NCBI GenBank assembly: GCA_965371445.1 | Contig: CBDUYN010000141.1 | Location: 1-26,939, forward strand | DNA from: DASWIG01 sp965371445 | Lineage (GTDB): Bacteria; Acidobacteriota; Thermoanaerobaculia; Multivoradales; J023 | Direction: 5' to 3' | DNA: 26,939 nucleotides | Shown here: positions 7,693-17,100 of the stretch, piece by piece | Numbering within the stretch: the first letter of the stretch is position 1 | Layout: every line of letters begins with the position of its first letter | Position numbers and translations under genes: made by a program | Notes under the pieces: model-generated | Told to the model about the DNA's origin: nothing | Databases searched by the model: none | What the model saw: the letters and a program-made list of their open reading frames with translations, nothing else

Positions 7693-8225
7693 GGCGCATC
7701 GCCCTTGGTGAATTCGAGGGAGGTCGAGTTGATGCAGTAGCGAAGCCCCGTCGGCTTGGGTCCGTCTTCGAAGATGTGGCCCAAGTGGCCGCCGCAGCGG
7801 CTGCACAGGACCTCGGTACGACGCATTCCGAAGCTCCGGTCGGTCTCGGCCGCGACGTTTTTCTCGTCGATCGGCTCCCAGAAGCTCGGCCAGCCGGTCC
7901 CCGACTTGAACTTGGTACCGGAATGGAAGAGGGGCTGGCCGCAGGCGGCGCAGCGGTACACGCCCTCCTCCTTGTTCTTCCAGTACTTGCCGGTGAAGGC
8001 ACGTTCGGTGCCTTTCTCGCGCAGGATGTAGTACTGCTCCGGCGTCAGGATCTCCCGCCATTCCTCCTCGGACTTGACCACGCGGTCGCCGGCCATCGAG
8101 GTCTCGGCCGTGTCTTCTGGCTTCGAAGCGTCCTTCTCGCCGAGCGCGGTCGTGGCGCCGGCAGCGCAGGCGGCGGTCAGGAGCAGGCAGCGAAGCAGCG
8201 TTCTCGTTCGTCTGAGCTCGTTCAT
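7689..8225 (-). CDS. msrB: Peptide-methionine (R)-S-oxide reductase MsrB, exported
   Basis: This 178-residue protein is the R-epimer-specific partner of MsrA. It has an N-terminal signal sequence (about residues 1-28), zinc-binding pairs C92/C95 (CAAC) and C141/C144 (CSRC), the GTGWPSF segment, and catalytic Cys164 in RYCINS. The ATG at 8225 was chosen because a GGAG lies about 9 bases upstream and the start gives a clean leader; a start 14 codons earlier is possible but less likely. It is the first gene of a two-gene operon with msrA, joined by a 4-base ATGA overlap. Together they would repair oxidised periplasmic proteins. The region 8226-8415 upstream contains no other gene; only weak promoter-like boxes are visible. 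Confidence 0.95.
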   Translation of the reverse strand: MNELRRTRTLLRCLLLTAACAAGATTALGEKDASKPEDTAETSMAGDRVVKSEEEWREILTPEQYYILREKGTERAFTGKYWKNKEEGVYRCAACGQPLFHSGTKFKSGTGWPSFWEPIDEKNVAAETDRSFGMRRTEVLCSRCGGHLGHIFEDGPKPTGLRYCINSTSLEFTKGDAP

Positions 8226-8415
8226 CGTCACGGTCTCCAAGTCGGTGAGGCGCCGGAGGCGCTTCAAGGGCTTCGTCTATGTTATCAGGCCGCGCCGCGA
8301 GCTTTCAGGTCTCGACGCTTCGACGAGTCTGTACGGGGGGCCGGTTCTGCTGGTTCTTCAGCGTCCTGCGTCCGTGATGTGGAATCGGTCACAGCGTTGA
8401 GCCGGCAGTGGCCGT

Positions 8416-8443
8416 CCCACCCGGACATTTGTGTCCGGGTGGG
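8416..8443 (-). terminator. Strong hairpin downstream of the second ADOP permease
   Basis: A perfect 12-bp stem (CCCACCCGGACA against TGTCCGGGTGGG) with a 4-base loop lies 36 bases beyond the permease stop codon on the minus strand. No U-tract follows, so it may act as a GC-rich terminator or a 3' stabilising hairpin. It also shields the msrBA operon, which starts downstream on the same strand. Confidence 0.6.
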
Positions 8444-8479
8444 CTCCGAGGCAGGGCAGGAGGGAGCCCTGAGCCCCAT

Positions 8480-10897
8480 TTACTCGCAACGCAGAGCCAT
8501 GGTGGGGTCGACCCGCAAGGCTCGTCGAGCTGGCAGGTAGTTGGCCACCAACGCCACCAACGCCATCAGAAGCGTCACTGCGCCGTAGACGATCACGTCG
8601 GTGGAGCTGACGCCATGGAGCAGCGCCGACATGGCCCGGGTGGTCAGGAAGGCCAGCAACAGGCCGACCGCCAAGCTGACCGAGACGAGCCTTGCGCCCT
8701 GGCGCAGGATGTCGCGTAACAACTGGACCGGACGAGCACCCAGCGCCATGCGGATTCCGATCTCCTGCAGGCGTTGGCTGACGGAATATGAGGTCACCCC
8801 GTAGATGCCAACCGTCGCGATGAAAAGAGCGATCAAAGCAAGAGCTGTGAACATCTGACTCCAGAACCTGGGGAGCCATTCGAAGCGGGCGAGCACGTCG
8901 TCCATGCTGAACACGTCGAACAGGGGCAGGTGGGGGGCGGCTTCGGCAACGGCTGCACGAACCGCCGTGGCCAGCGTCTCCGGAGGCCCCTCGGTACGCA
9001 CGGCGAGGGTCAAGGAAGAACGCTCGAGATGAGCCAGGGGTACGTAGAGCTGAGCGTCAGGCCACGCGTCCAGGCCGCCCATGCTATAGGCTTGCTTGAC
9101 GTTACGAACGGTGCCGACGACTGCGAGGCTTTCTTCGATTTCGTCGGTGCGAATCCGGCGTTCGAGGGGATCTGTATTCGGCCACAGGCGCTCGGCCAAC
9201 GACTGGCTGACCACGGCCACCGGTTCCCCTTCCCGGACCTCCTGTTGCGTGAAGAAACGTCCACGCACCAGGGCGATGTCCATCGTGTCGAGGTAGTCGC
9301 GGGTGATCCCGTGCAAGGTCGAGATGGGTTCCTCGCCGGGCTCGAAGGCACGGTCGTCGGTCCTTACAGTGGCCTCGACGTAACCGTTTCGGCTGGTGGG
9401 CAGGTAATCCACGAGGCCCGCGGTTTCTACCCCGGGGAGTGCGGCGACACGTTCGAGGACCTGGCGCTCGAACGATCGGCGCCAGCTCGGAGTCTCGTAC
9501 TCTTGGCCGGTCAGGGTGAAACGCAAGGTCAGGACGTTCTCAGGGCCAAACCCCCGATCTACGTTCTGGAGCTGATAAAATCCTTTGAGCATCAACATTG
9601 CTGCGATCAAGAGTACCAGCGAGACGGCGAATTCCGTTCCGACGAGGAGGTTGCGCAATAGACTGTGAGAGCGGCCGCCGGCGCTACGGGTGCCCTCTTC
9701 TTTGAGGGCGCCGAACTGATCGCTGCGAGCGGGGCGCAGGGCGGGGGCGAGGCCAAAGAGCACGCCGGCGGCAAGCGTGCTGCAAAGCGTAAAGAGGAGG
9801 ACCCGATAATCGAGGGTAAACTGGATCCAGAATGGAATCGGCACAGGTACGGCGGCGACCATCGACTTGACCGCGAGCAGAGAGACGGCGACCCCCAGCG
9901 CGCCACCGAAAAGAGCGACGAGCAGGCTCTCGGTAAGGACTTGGCGAGCGATACGAAGGCGGCCGGCGCCCAGCGCCTTGCGCAGAGCGTACTCCCGGGT
10001 GCGTCGAGTGATTTGCGCCAGCTGCAGGGTCGCGACGTTGGCGCATACGATGAGGAGCACAAAGCTCACCGCCGCGAGCATTAGGTACATCCCGAGACGT
10101 GCTTCCCTCGGCATCAGCTCGTCGCGCAGCGGCCGGACGTGCGCTCCCCAGCCGAGGTTAGTCTCCGGGTAGCTCTCCGCGAGCTTTCGGGCCACGGTGT
10201 CAAGGCTGCTCTGGGCCTGGGCGACGCTCATGCCTGGGGCGAGACGGGCGAAGACCCCCAGGAAACGGTCGTCGCGCCGAGCGCTCTCCCACTCGATCGC
10301 GAGCGGCGTCCACAGCTTGGCCCATTCGGGGAACTCGAAGCCGGGACGCATGACCCCGACCACGGTATGAAGCTCGTCGTCCAGCCGCAAGGTCCGGCCG
10401 ACGATCTCGCGATCAGACTGGAAATGCCGTTGCCATAGAGAATGGCTGAGCAGTGCCACCTTGTGGCCGAGCTGCTGCTCCTGCGCCGTGAAGCTGCGCC
10501 CCAGATGGGGCTCCACGCCGAGCAACGGGAAGAGGCTCGCCGAGATCCGCGCTCCGGAGATCCGCTCGGGCCGCTCTTCGCTGCTCAGGTTGAAGCTCGC
10601 GCGGGCGAAGCTGCCGACCTCTTCGAAGGCCTGGCTCTCGCGACTCCAATCCTCGACGTTCTTGGGGGAAACCGGGTTCCAGGTGGTTCCTTTCTTGATC
10701 TGGGAGGAGTGCAGCGCGACGAGCCTCTCCGGAGCCCGGTAGGGGAACGGGCGGATCAACATCGCATTGACAAGATTGAAAATCGCGGTGTTGACGCCGA
10801 TGCCGACGCCGAGGATCAGGATCATCGTCGCGGAGATTCCCGGCCGCCTGAGGTGGATCCGGAAGGCGTCTCGAAAGTCTTCTACAACACTTGTCAT
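8480..10897 (-). CDS. ADOP-type orphan ABC permease, second copy
   Basis: This 805-residue protein has the same architecture and length as the permease at 1-3.4 kb but a clearly different sequence. An N-terminal helix (about 23-45) precedes a MacB core-like periplasmic domain. The first FtsX helix group contains REYALRKALGAGRLRIARQ, and then come a second helix plus periplasmic domain and a final helix group with LQEIGIRMALGARP. There is no neighbouring ABC ATPase. The start is supported by GGAGG 8 bases upstream. The short tail at the start, DFRDAFRIHLRRPG, is the usual N-terminal form of this family. It has its own promoter upstream and a hairpin terminator downstream, so it is probably monocistronic. 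The substrate is unknown. Confidence 0.92.
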   Translation of the reverse strand: MTSVVEDFRDAFRIHLRRPGISATMILILGVGIGVNTAIFNLVNAMLIRPFPYRAPERLVALHSSQIKKGTTWNPVSPKNVEDWSRESQAFEEVGSFARASFNLSSEERPERISGARISASLFPLLGVEPHLGRSFTAQEQQLGHKVALLSHSLWQRHFQSDREIVGRTLRLDDELHTVVGVMRPGFEFPEWAKLWTPLAIEWESARRDDRFLGVFARLAPGMSVAQAQSSLDTVARKLAESYPETNLGWGAHVRPLRDELMPREARLGMYLMLAAVSFVLLIVCANVATLQLAQITRRTREYALRKALGAGRLRIARQVLTESLLVALFGGALGVAVSLLAVKSMVAAVPVPIPFWIQFTLDYRVLLFTLCSTLAAGVLFGLAPALRPARSDQFGALKEEGTRSAGGRSHSLLRNLLVGTEFAVSLVLLIAAMLMLKGFYQLQNVDRGFGPENVLTLRFTLTGQEYETPSWRRSFERQVLERVAALPGVETAGLVDYLPTSRNGYVEATVRTDDRAFEPGEEPISTLHGITRDYLDTMDIALVRGRFFTQQEVREGEPVAVVSQSLAERLWPNTDPLERRIRTDEIEESLAVVGTVRNVKQAYSMGGLDAWPDAQLYVPLAHLERSSLTLAVRTEGPPETLATAVRAAVAEAAPHLPLFDVFSMDDVLARFEWLPRFWSQMFTALALIALFIATVGIYGVTSYSVSQRLQEIGIRMALGARPVQLLRDILRQGARLVSVSLAVGLLLAFLTTRAMSALLHGVSSTDVIVYGAVTLLMALVALVANYLPARRALRVDPTMALRCE

Positions 10898-10975
10898 AGT
10901 AGTCCTCCCTGGGGTGATGTCTGCCTGCGCCGGGCTGACCTGTGCTTCCGGGATGGTTCCGGGACGGGGGATCTA

Positions 10976-11005
10976 ATGGTACAGACGACGAGTCACGCGA
11001 GTCAA
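10976..11005 (-). promoter_or_regulatory. Promoter of the second ADOP permease
   Basis: On the minus strand TTGACT (11000-11005), an 18-base spacer and TACCAT (10976-10981) give a good -35 and a fair -10 box. Transcription would begin near 10969, giving a leader of about 70 bases before the ATG at 10897. This intact control region lies only about 56 bases from the first truncated PKS piece, which limits where that break can be. Confidence 0.5.
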
Positions 11006-11061
11006 CCGGCGGAACAAAAGGGTGGTATCGGCCCATGCAAAAGTAGGGGAAATGGACGGCC

Positions 11062-12024
11062 ATGACCATGGCGTCGAACCGCATTTCCTATCAGTTCGAC
11101 TTGCGGGGTCCGAGCGTCTCGCTCGACACCGCCTGCTCGTCGTCGCTGGTGGCGGTGCACCTGGCGTGCCAGAGCCTGTGGAGCGGTGAGTCGAGCCTCG
11201 CGCTCGTCGGCGGCGCCAACGCGATGTTCACTCCCGAATACACGATTGCCGAGTCGCGCGCCGGCATGCTTTCTCCGGACGGCCGTTGTAAGGCCTTCGC
11301 CGCCGGTGCCAACGGCTACGTGCGCGGTGAAGGTACCGGAATGGTCGTGCTCAAGCGCCTCTGCGAGGCCGAACGCGACGGGGACCGGGTCTACGCGGTG
11401 ATTCGGGGAAGCGGCGTCAACCAGGACGGCAGGACCCAGGGCATCACGGTTCCCGCGTACTGGTGGCGCAATGTGCGCGAGCCGGTTCAATTCGCCGCGA
11501 CGGTGCAACGACTCCTCGCAGACGGCTACGACACCTTCCTCGAGATCGGCCCGCACCCGGTGCTCGGCGGCTCGATCCAAGAGTGTCGGCAGAAGACCGG
11601 CAAGACGGCGGAGGTGCTCTCGACCTTGCGGCGCAAGGAGCCGGAGCGGGCGTGTCTTCTCGGCACCCTCGGACGGCTCTACACCCTGGGTGTGCCGATT
11701 CGCTGGGAGCTGGCCTCGCAACCCTACGTGGAGCTGCCGAGCTACCCCTGGCAGCACGAGAGCCATTGGGACGAATCCGCTGCCGCGCAAAGCGACCGCC
11801 TGGGCGCTGCCGTCCATCCGTTCCTGGGCCGTCGCCTCGCGCACGCCCGCCCCACCTGGCAGGTCGAGCTCGACGGCCGCACGCCGGATCACCTCCGGGA
11901 CCACCGGATCCAGGGCGTGGTGGTGTTTCCGGGAGCGGCGTACGTCGAGATGGCCACGGTGGCCCTGCGCGAGGCCCTCGGCGATCCGGAGCGGGTCCTC
12001 GAGCTCACGGACTTCCCGCGCTGA
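11062..12024 (+). pseudogene. PKS fragment: ketosynthase core fused to acyltransferase end and dehydratase start
   Basis: This open frame is a mosaic of a modular type I polyketide synthase. Residues 1-130 are the middle of a ketosynthase with active-site Cys25 in DTACSSS. The first 150 or so residues of the KS are missing, and an in-frame stop lies just upstream at 11044. After GVNQDGRTQGITVP (near 11452) it switches abruptly to YWWRNVREPVQF, the end of an acyltransferase. The KS histidines, the linker and the AT serine motif are therefore absent. A post-AT segment follows, then the first half of a dehydratase (about 250-320) with its catalytic His281 in HRIQGVVVFP. A TGA ends the frame at 12024 in mid-domain, and the second half of the dehydratase continues in another frame. 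As written it cannot make a working module. It is either a decayed gene or a mis-joined assembly. Confidence 0.8.
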
Positions 12025-13909
12025 GGTGCGTCCGGTTCTCGACCTTGCCGCGCTCGGCCGGCGTTGCCGGGCCCAGGTGGACCTCGCAGAGGGCTACGCC
12101 CGTCTACGGGCCATGGGCTTTGAGTACGGACCGCTTTTCCAGAGCCTTGCGGAGCTGCGGATCGAGGGCCGCGAAGCGCTGGCCCGGATCGAGGCGCCGG
12201 GGCCGGTCGCTGCCGAGATCGAGGAATATCAAATCCATCCTTCACTGCTCGACGCGTGTTTCCAGGGGCTGATCCTGCTCGCTGCCGACAGCGGCGGCGA
12301 GCACGGCACCTACATGCCGAGCGGCATCGACCGGATGGTGATCTACGGCCGCACCCGGGCTACGTCGTGGAGCCACATCCGGCTGACCCGCTGGGGCGAC
12401 CTGCGGATGGAGGGCGACATCACCCTCGTCGATGCCGACGGCCGGGTGGTGGCCGAGATCGAGGGCGTCCATGTCCGATCGATCGAACGGGCTCAGGGCG
12501 CGTCCGAGGAGGACGTCGACGACCTTCTCTTCGACATCGAGTGGCAGCCGTACGAGCAGCCGGCGGCCGAGGCCGCGGCACAGGACGACGCGGCCTGGGT
12601 GGTGTTCGCCGACCGTGGCGGTCTCGGAGACGAGCTCGCGGCGCGGATCGAGGCCCGGGGCCGCCACGTCCTGCGGGTCCGCATTGGCGAGCGCTTCGCA
12701 GTCGACGAGCGCGAGGCCGTCGTCGACCCGGCGCGGCCGGAGCATTTCGACCTGCTGCTCGACGAGGTGGCGCACCAGCCGTCGTGCTCGGGGATGGTCC
12801 ACCTCTGGAGCCTCGACGCGCCAGCGGGTGAGGAGATCGAAGCCGAGGCGCTGCTCGCCGCCCAGGACGCCGGGCCGATCGCGGTCCTGCACCTGATCCA
12901 GGCGCTGAACCGAACCGGTTGGCACGACACCCCGAGCTTGACCCTGGTCACCCGCGGCGCTCAGCGCCTGGCGGACGACGCGGCGCCGGCCGCTGTCGCC
13001 CAGAGCCCCCTCTGGGGCTTTGGCCGCAGCGCTTTCCACCAGGAGCACCCCGAGCTCCACGGACGGTTGATCGACCTGGATCCCACGGTCAGGGCCGACG
13101 AGGCCGAGACGCTCCTGGCATTGCTGGAGAATCGCGACGGCGAGGACCAGATCGCCTGGCGCGGCGGTGCCAGGTTCAGAGCGCGCCTCGTCCCGGCGCC
13201 GGCTCGCGACACGGCGGCGCTCGTCACGACGTCGGCACCGCGTTTCCGGGCCGATGGCACCTATCTGATCACCGGCGGGCTCGGTCTGACCTTCGCCCGC
13301 TGGCTGGTCGAGCGCGGCGCCCGCCGCCTGATTCTGATGGGGCGTACGGCACTCGCGCCCCGGGAGACCTGGAACGAGGTCGACCGGGAGAGCAGCGCGG
13401 GGCACCGCATCCGCGCCGTACGGGAGCTCGAGAGCCTGGGGGCGAGCGTGCACACCGCGGCGGTCGACGTCACCGACGGCGTGGCGCTGAAAGCCTACCT
13501 CGAGAGCTACCGCCGCGAGGGCTGGCCGCCGATCCGCGGCGTCGTGCACTCGGCGGGCGTCGCGCGGCCCCAGCTGCTCCTGCACATGGACGCCGAGGAT
13601 CTCCGCTGGGCGATGATCCCGAAGCTCGTCGGGGGCTGGCACCTGCACCGTGCCTTGGGCGACGAGCCTCTCGAGTTCTTCGTCCTCATGTCGTCGGTCA
13701 TCTCGCTCGGGATGTCGATGGGGATGTCGGGTTACGCCGCCGCGAACGCCGCTCTCGACGGCCTCGCCCACTACCGGCGCGGCCTGGCGCTGCCGGCGAT
13801 GAGCGTCAACTGGGGCCCCTGGGCCGAGGTCGGCATGGCGAGCGCCGACGAGCTGAGCCGTGACCTGGCGAACCGCGGGTTCTTGTCCATGACGCCGGGG
13901 CAGGGTCTG
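12020..13909 (+). pseudogene. PKS fragment: dehydratase C-terminal half and ketoreductase
   Basis: This continues the PKS module in a shifted frame and has no start codon of its own. The first part matches the second hotdog of a dehydratase: EYGPLFQSL, then HPSLLDACFQ carrying the catalytic Asp. The central 80 or so residues of the DH are missing at the join. After a linker comes a ketoreductase with TYLITGGLG (from 13260), RRLILMGR, the catalytic Ser-Tyr region MSSVIS and GYAAANAALDG, and VNWGPWAEVG. The nucleotide loop is short: most KRs have TGGLGGLG, but here it is TGGLGLTF, as if one GLG were lost. There is no LDD motif, which would make it an A-type KR. The expected acyl carrier domain after the KR is missing; the frame runs into a thioesterase end. 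Confidence 0.75.
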
Positions 13910-14149
13910 CACCGACCGGAGCCGCCCCTTGCGTGCCCGATCCTGGCCTTCGGCGGTTCCGCCGACCGCCTGGTGAGCGCCGAGGAGATCGAGGCCTGGC
14001 GGCAAGAGACCGGAGCCGCCTTCACCCGGCGCTCGATTCCCGGCGACCACTTCTTCCTGCGCACGGCAGAGACTTTTCTGGTACGCCTGATCGCTCACGA
14101 GCTGCGTTCGTTGGCCACTTCGGCGTTTCCCCTGGAGATGGCGTCATGA
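13910..14149 (+). pseudogene. C-terminal piece of a type II thioesterase
   Basis: Directly after the KR segment SMTPGQGL, in the same frame, the sequence becomes the end of a type II (editing) thioesterase. It shows PPLACPILAFGGSADRLV, then EEIEAWRQET, then PGDHFFL carrying the catalytic His. The N-terminal part with the GHSMG-type nucleophile serine is absent. Such a gene normally frees stalled carrier domains in PKS/NRPS clusters, which fits the location. Its stop codon overlaps the start of the next NRPS gene as ATGA, so this end of the gene keeps its natural context. Confidence 0.75.
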
Positions 14150-17100
14150 GCCTCCCAGCCGGCCGCAGAGAGCAGCTTGCAGCGCGCCTCGGTTCTCTTT
14201 CCCTCGCCCAGCGGGCGCGCCTGGCCCAGCAGGTACGGGAGCGTAAGGCGGCCGCCGCCGCCCTTCCCGAGGAGACGACCTTCCCGCTTTCCCACGTCCA
14301 GTGGATCATGTGGTTCGCCCACGAGTTGGCGCCGGAGAGCCCGGCCTACAACGTAGGTTTCGCGGTGCGCGTCCGTTCGCCGCTCGACCCGGAGCTCCTG
14401 CGGCGCAGCTTCGAGCGCCTGGCCGCCCGCCACGGCGCGCTGCGCACGACCTACTCGCTGGACGCCGAGGGGCGGCCGGTGCAGACGGTTGGCTCCGCAG
14501 CCGAGCCCGGCTTCGAAGTGGTGGACGCGGCCCACTGGAGCCCCGAGGAACTCGACCGGTGCATGGGGGAGGCCTACCGGCGGCCGTTCGACCTCGAGCG
14601 CGGGCCCGTGGTGCGTCTCTATCTCTTTTCGCGTAGCGAGCGCGAGCACGTGTTGCTTCTGGCCGCTCACCACATCGCGATCGACCTCTGGTCGATCTCG
14701 ATTCTCTTCCAGGAGCTCGCGACGCTCTACGCTGCGGAGCTCGTGGGCCAGCCAGCGTGTCTTTCGGTGCCCAAGGTGAGCTACGCCGGCTACGTACGCT
14801 GGCAGGAACAGATGCTCGCGAGCGACGAAGGCGAGCGCCATTGGAGCTTCTGGCGCGAACAGTTGGCGGGGCCTTTGCCGGTCCTGGAGCTACCGCTCGA
14901 CCGGCCGCGGCCACCGGCCCACCGCCTGCGCGGCGCCACGCACCTTTTCCGCCTCGGCCGGTGGCTGACCACGGCGCTGAAGGAGCTCGCGAGCCGTGAG
15001 CGCAAGACGCTCTACACGGTGGTCCTCGCCGCCTTCGAAGTGCTGGTGCACCGCTACACCGGGGCGAAGGACGTCCTGGTGGGCTCGCCGATGGCCTGCC
15101 GCAGCCGCTCGGAGCTGGCCGGCACCGTGGGCTGCCTGATCAACTTCGTGCTGCTGCGCGGCGACCTGCGCGGCGATCCGAGCTTCCTCGACCTCCTCGG
15201 ACGTTTCGGCGACGTCGTGGCGGCGGCTCTGGAGCACCAGGACTATCCCTTCCACGTGCTCACCGAGCGCCTCGGGCTGGAGCACGATCCGAGCCGTCCG
15301 GCTCTCGCCGAGGTCGCTTTCTCCCTCGACAAGGCACTCTTCCTTCCCGGCGACGCCGAGGCGCGCTCCGGCTTCGACATGGAGCCGCTGCCTTTCCTGG
15401 CCCAACAGGAGGGGCAATTCGACCTCTACCTCGAGATGGCCGAGCTCGACGGCGAGATCGTGGCCGCCCTGCGCTACAACACCGATCTCTTCGAGGCGCA
15501 AACCGCCGCGACGATGGCGGCGCGCTTCACCGTCCTGCTGGCAGGAATCGCCTCGGATCCGCACCAGCGCATCGGCGACCTGCCGGTCGAGACGGCGGCG
15601 GCGAGCCGGCAGCAGGCGGAATGGAACGCGACGTCGTCGCCCTATCCGCGGCAGCGGCGCCTCCACGAGCTGGTCGCGGAACAGGCGTCGCGGATGCCCC
15701 AGGCGGAGGCGGCGGTCTGTGGCGGCGAACGGCTGAGCTATGCCGAGCTGGTGTCGCGCTGGCGCCGCCAGGCACGGGCTCTCCGGGCCGGCGGCGCCGG
15801 GCGCGGTGACGTCGTGGCTCTGCTCGGGGCCCGCGGGAACGATTTCCTGACCGCGATCCTGGCGTCCTTCGAGGCCGGCTGCGCCTATCTGCCCCTCGAT
15901 CCCCACCATCCGCCGGCGCGTCACGCCGAGATCTTGCGCCGCAGCGGCGCCCGCCTGCTCCTCGTCGACGAAGCCCTCCGGCCGCGGGCCGACGCGGCGC
16001 TCGCCGCCCTCTCCGGGACCGCCCCGGCGGTGCTGCCGCTCGCCGCCCCGGCCACGGGCGACGACGCTCCGCTCGCCGTGCCGACGGAACCGTCGGACCT
16101 GGCCTACGTGATCTTCACCTCCGGCTCGACCGGGGCTCCGAAAGGGGCGATGATCGTCCACGACGGCATGTTGAACCACCTCTACGCCAAGGTGCGGGAC
16201 CTCGATCTCAGCTCCTCGGACGTAGTGGTCCAGAACGCCTCCCAGTGTTTCGACATCTCGGTGTGGCAATTTCTCTCGGCGCTGCTGGTCGGGGGGCGAA
16301 CGGTCATCCTGGACGACGACGTGGCGCTCGATCCGGCGCGGCTTCTGACGGCGGTGCGCGGCGAAGGCGTGACGGTGCTCGAGCTGGTCCCGTCGTTCTG
16401 GCGCCTCTTCCTCGAAGAGCTGGAGTCGTCCCCGGGGGAGCTTGCGCTGCGCTGGCTGCCGGCGACGGGAGAGGCGCTGCCGGTCGAGCTGTGCCGGCGG
16501 TGGCTCCGGCTTTGTCCGGACGTCCCGGTGGTCAACGCCTACGGGCCGACCGAGTGCTCCGACGACGTGACCCATCACGTGATCGACTCGCCGCCGCCGC
16601 CGCAGGCGACCTCGGTCCCGATCGGACGGGCCGTGGCAAACACCGAGCTCCACGTGCTCGAGGTCGCCGGCCGGGTCCAGCCGTCGGGAGTGACGGGAGA
16701 GCTCTACGTGGGCGGCACCGGGGTCGGCCGCGGGTATCTGAACGATCCGGGCCGCACGGCGGCGGCCTTCCTGCCGGATCCGTTCGTGGGCCGGCTCGAC
16801 GAAGGACGCTTCCGCCGCGCCTGGGCCACCGCCACCGGGCGTCACGACGTCCTTCGAACCTCCTTCCACTATGCCGAACTGGAACAGCCGCTGCAACTGG
16901 TGCACCCGGAAGCCGAGATCCCGATCGAGGTTCTCGACTGGCAAACGCTTTCGGCGAAGCAACGTCAACGGGCGGAGGCGGACTACCTGGAGAAGGATCG
17001 CAGGCGTGGCTTCGTCTTGGAGACGCCACCGCTCCTGCGTCTCACCCTGGCGCGAGTCGAGCCCGAACGCTCGGAGCTCTTCTTGAGCTTCCATCACCTG

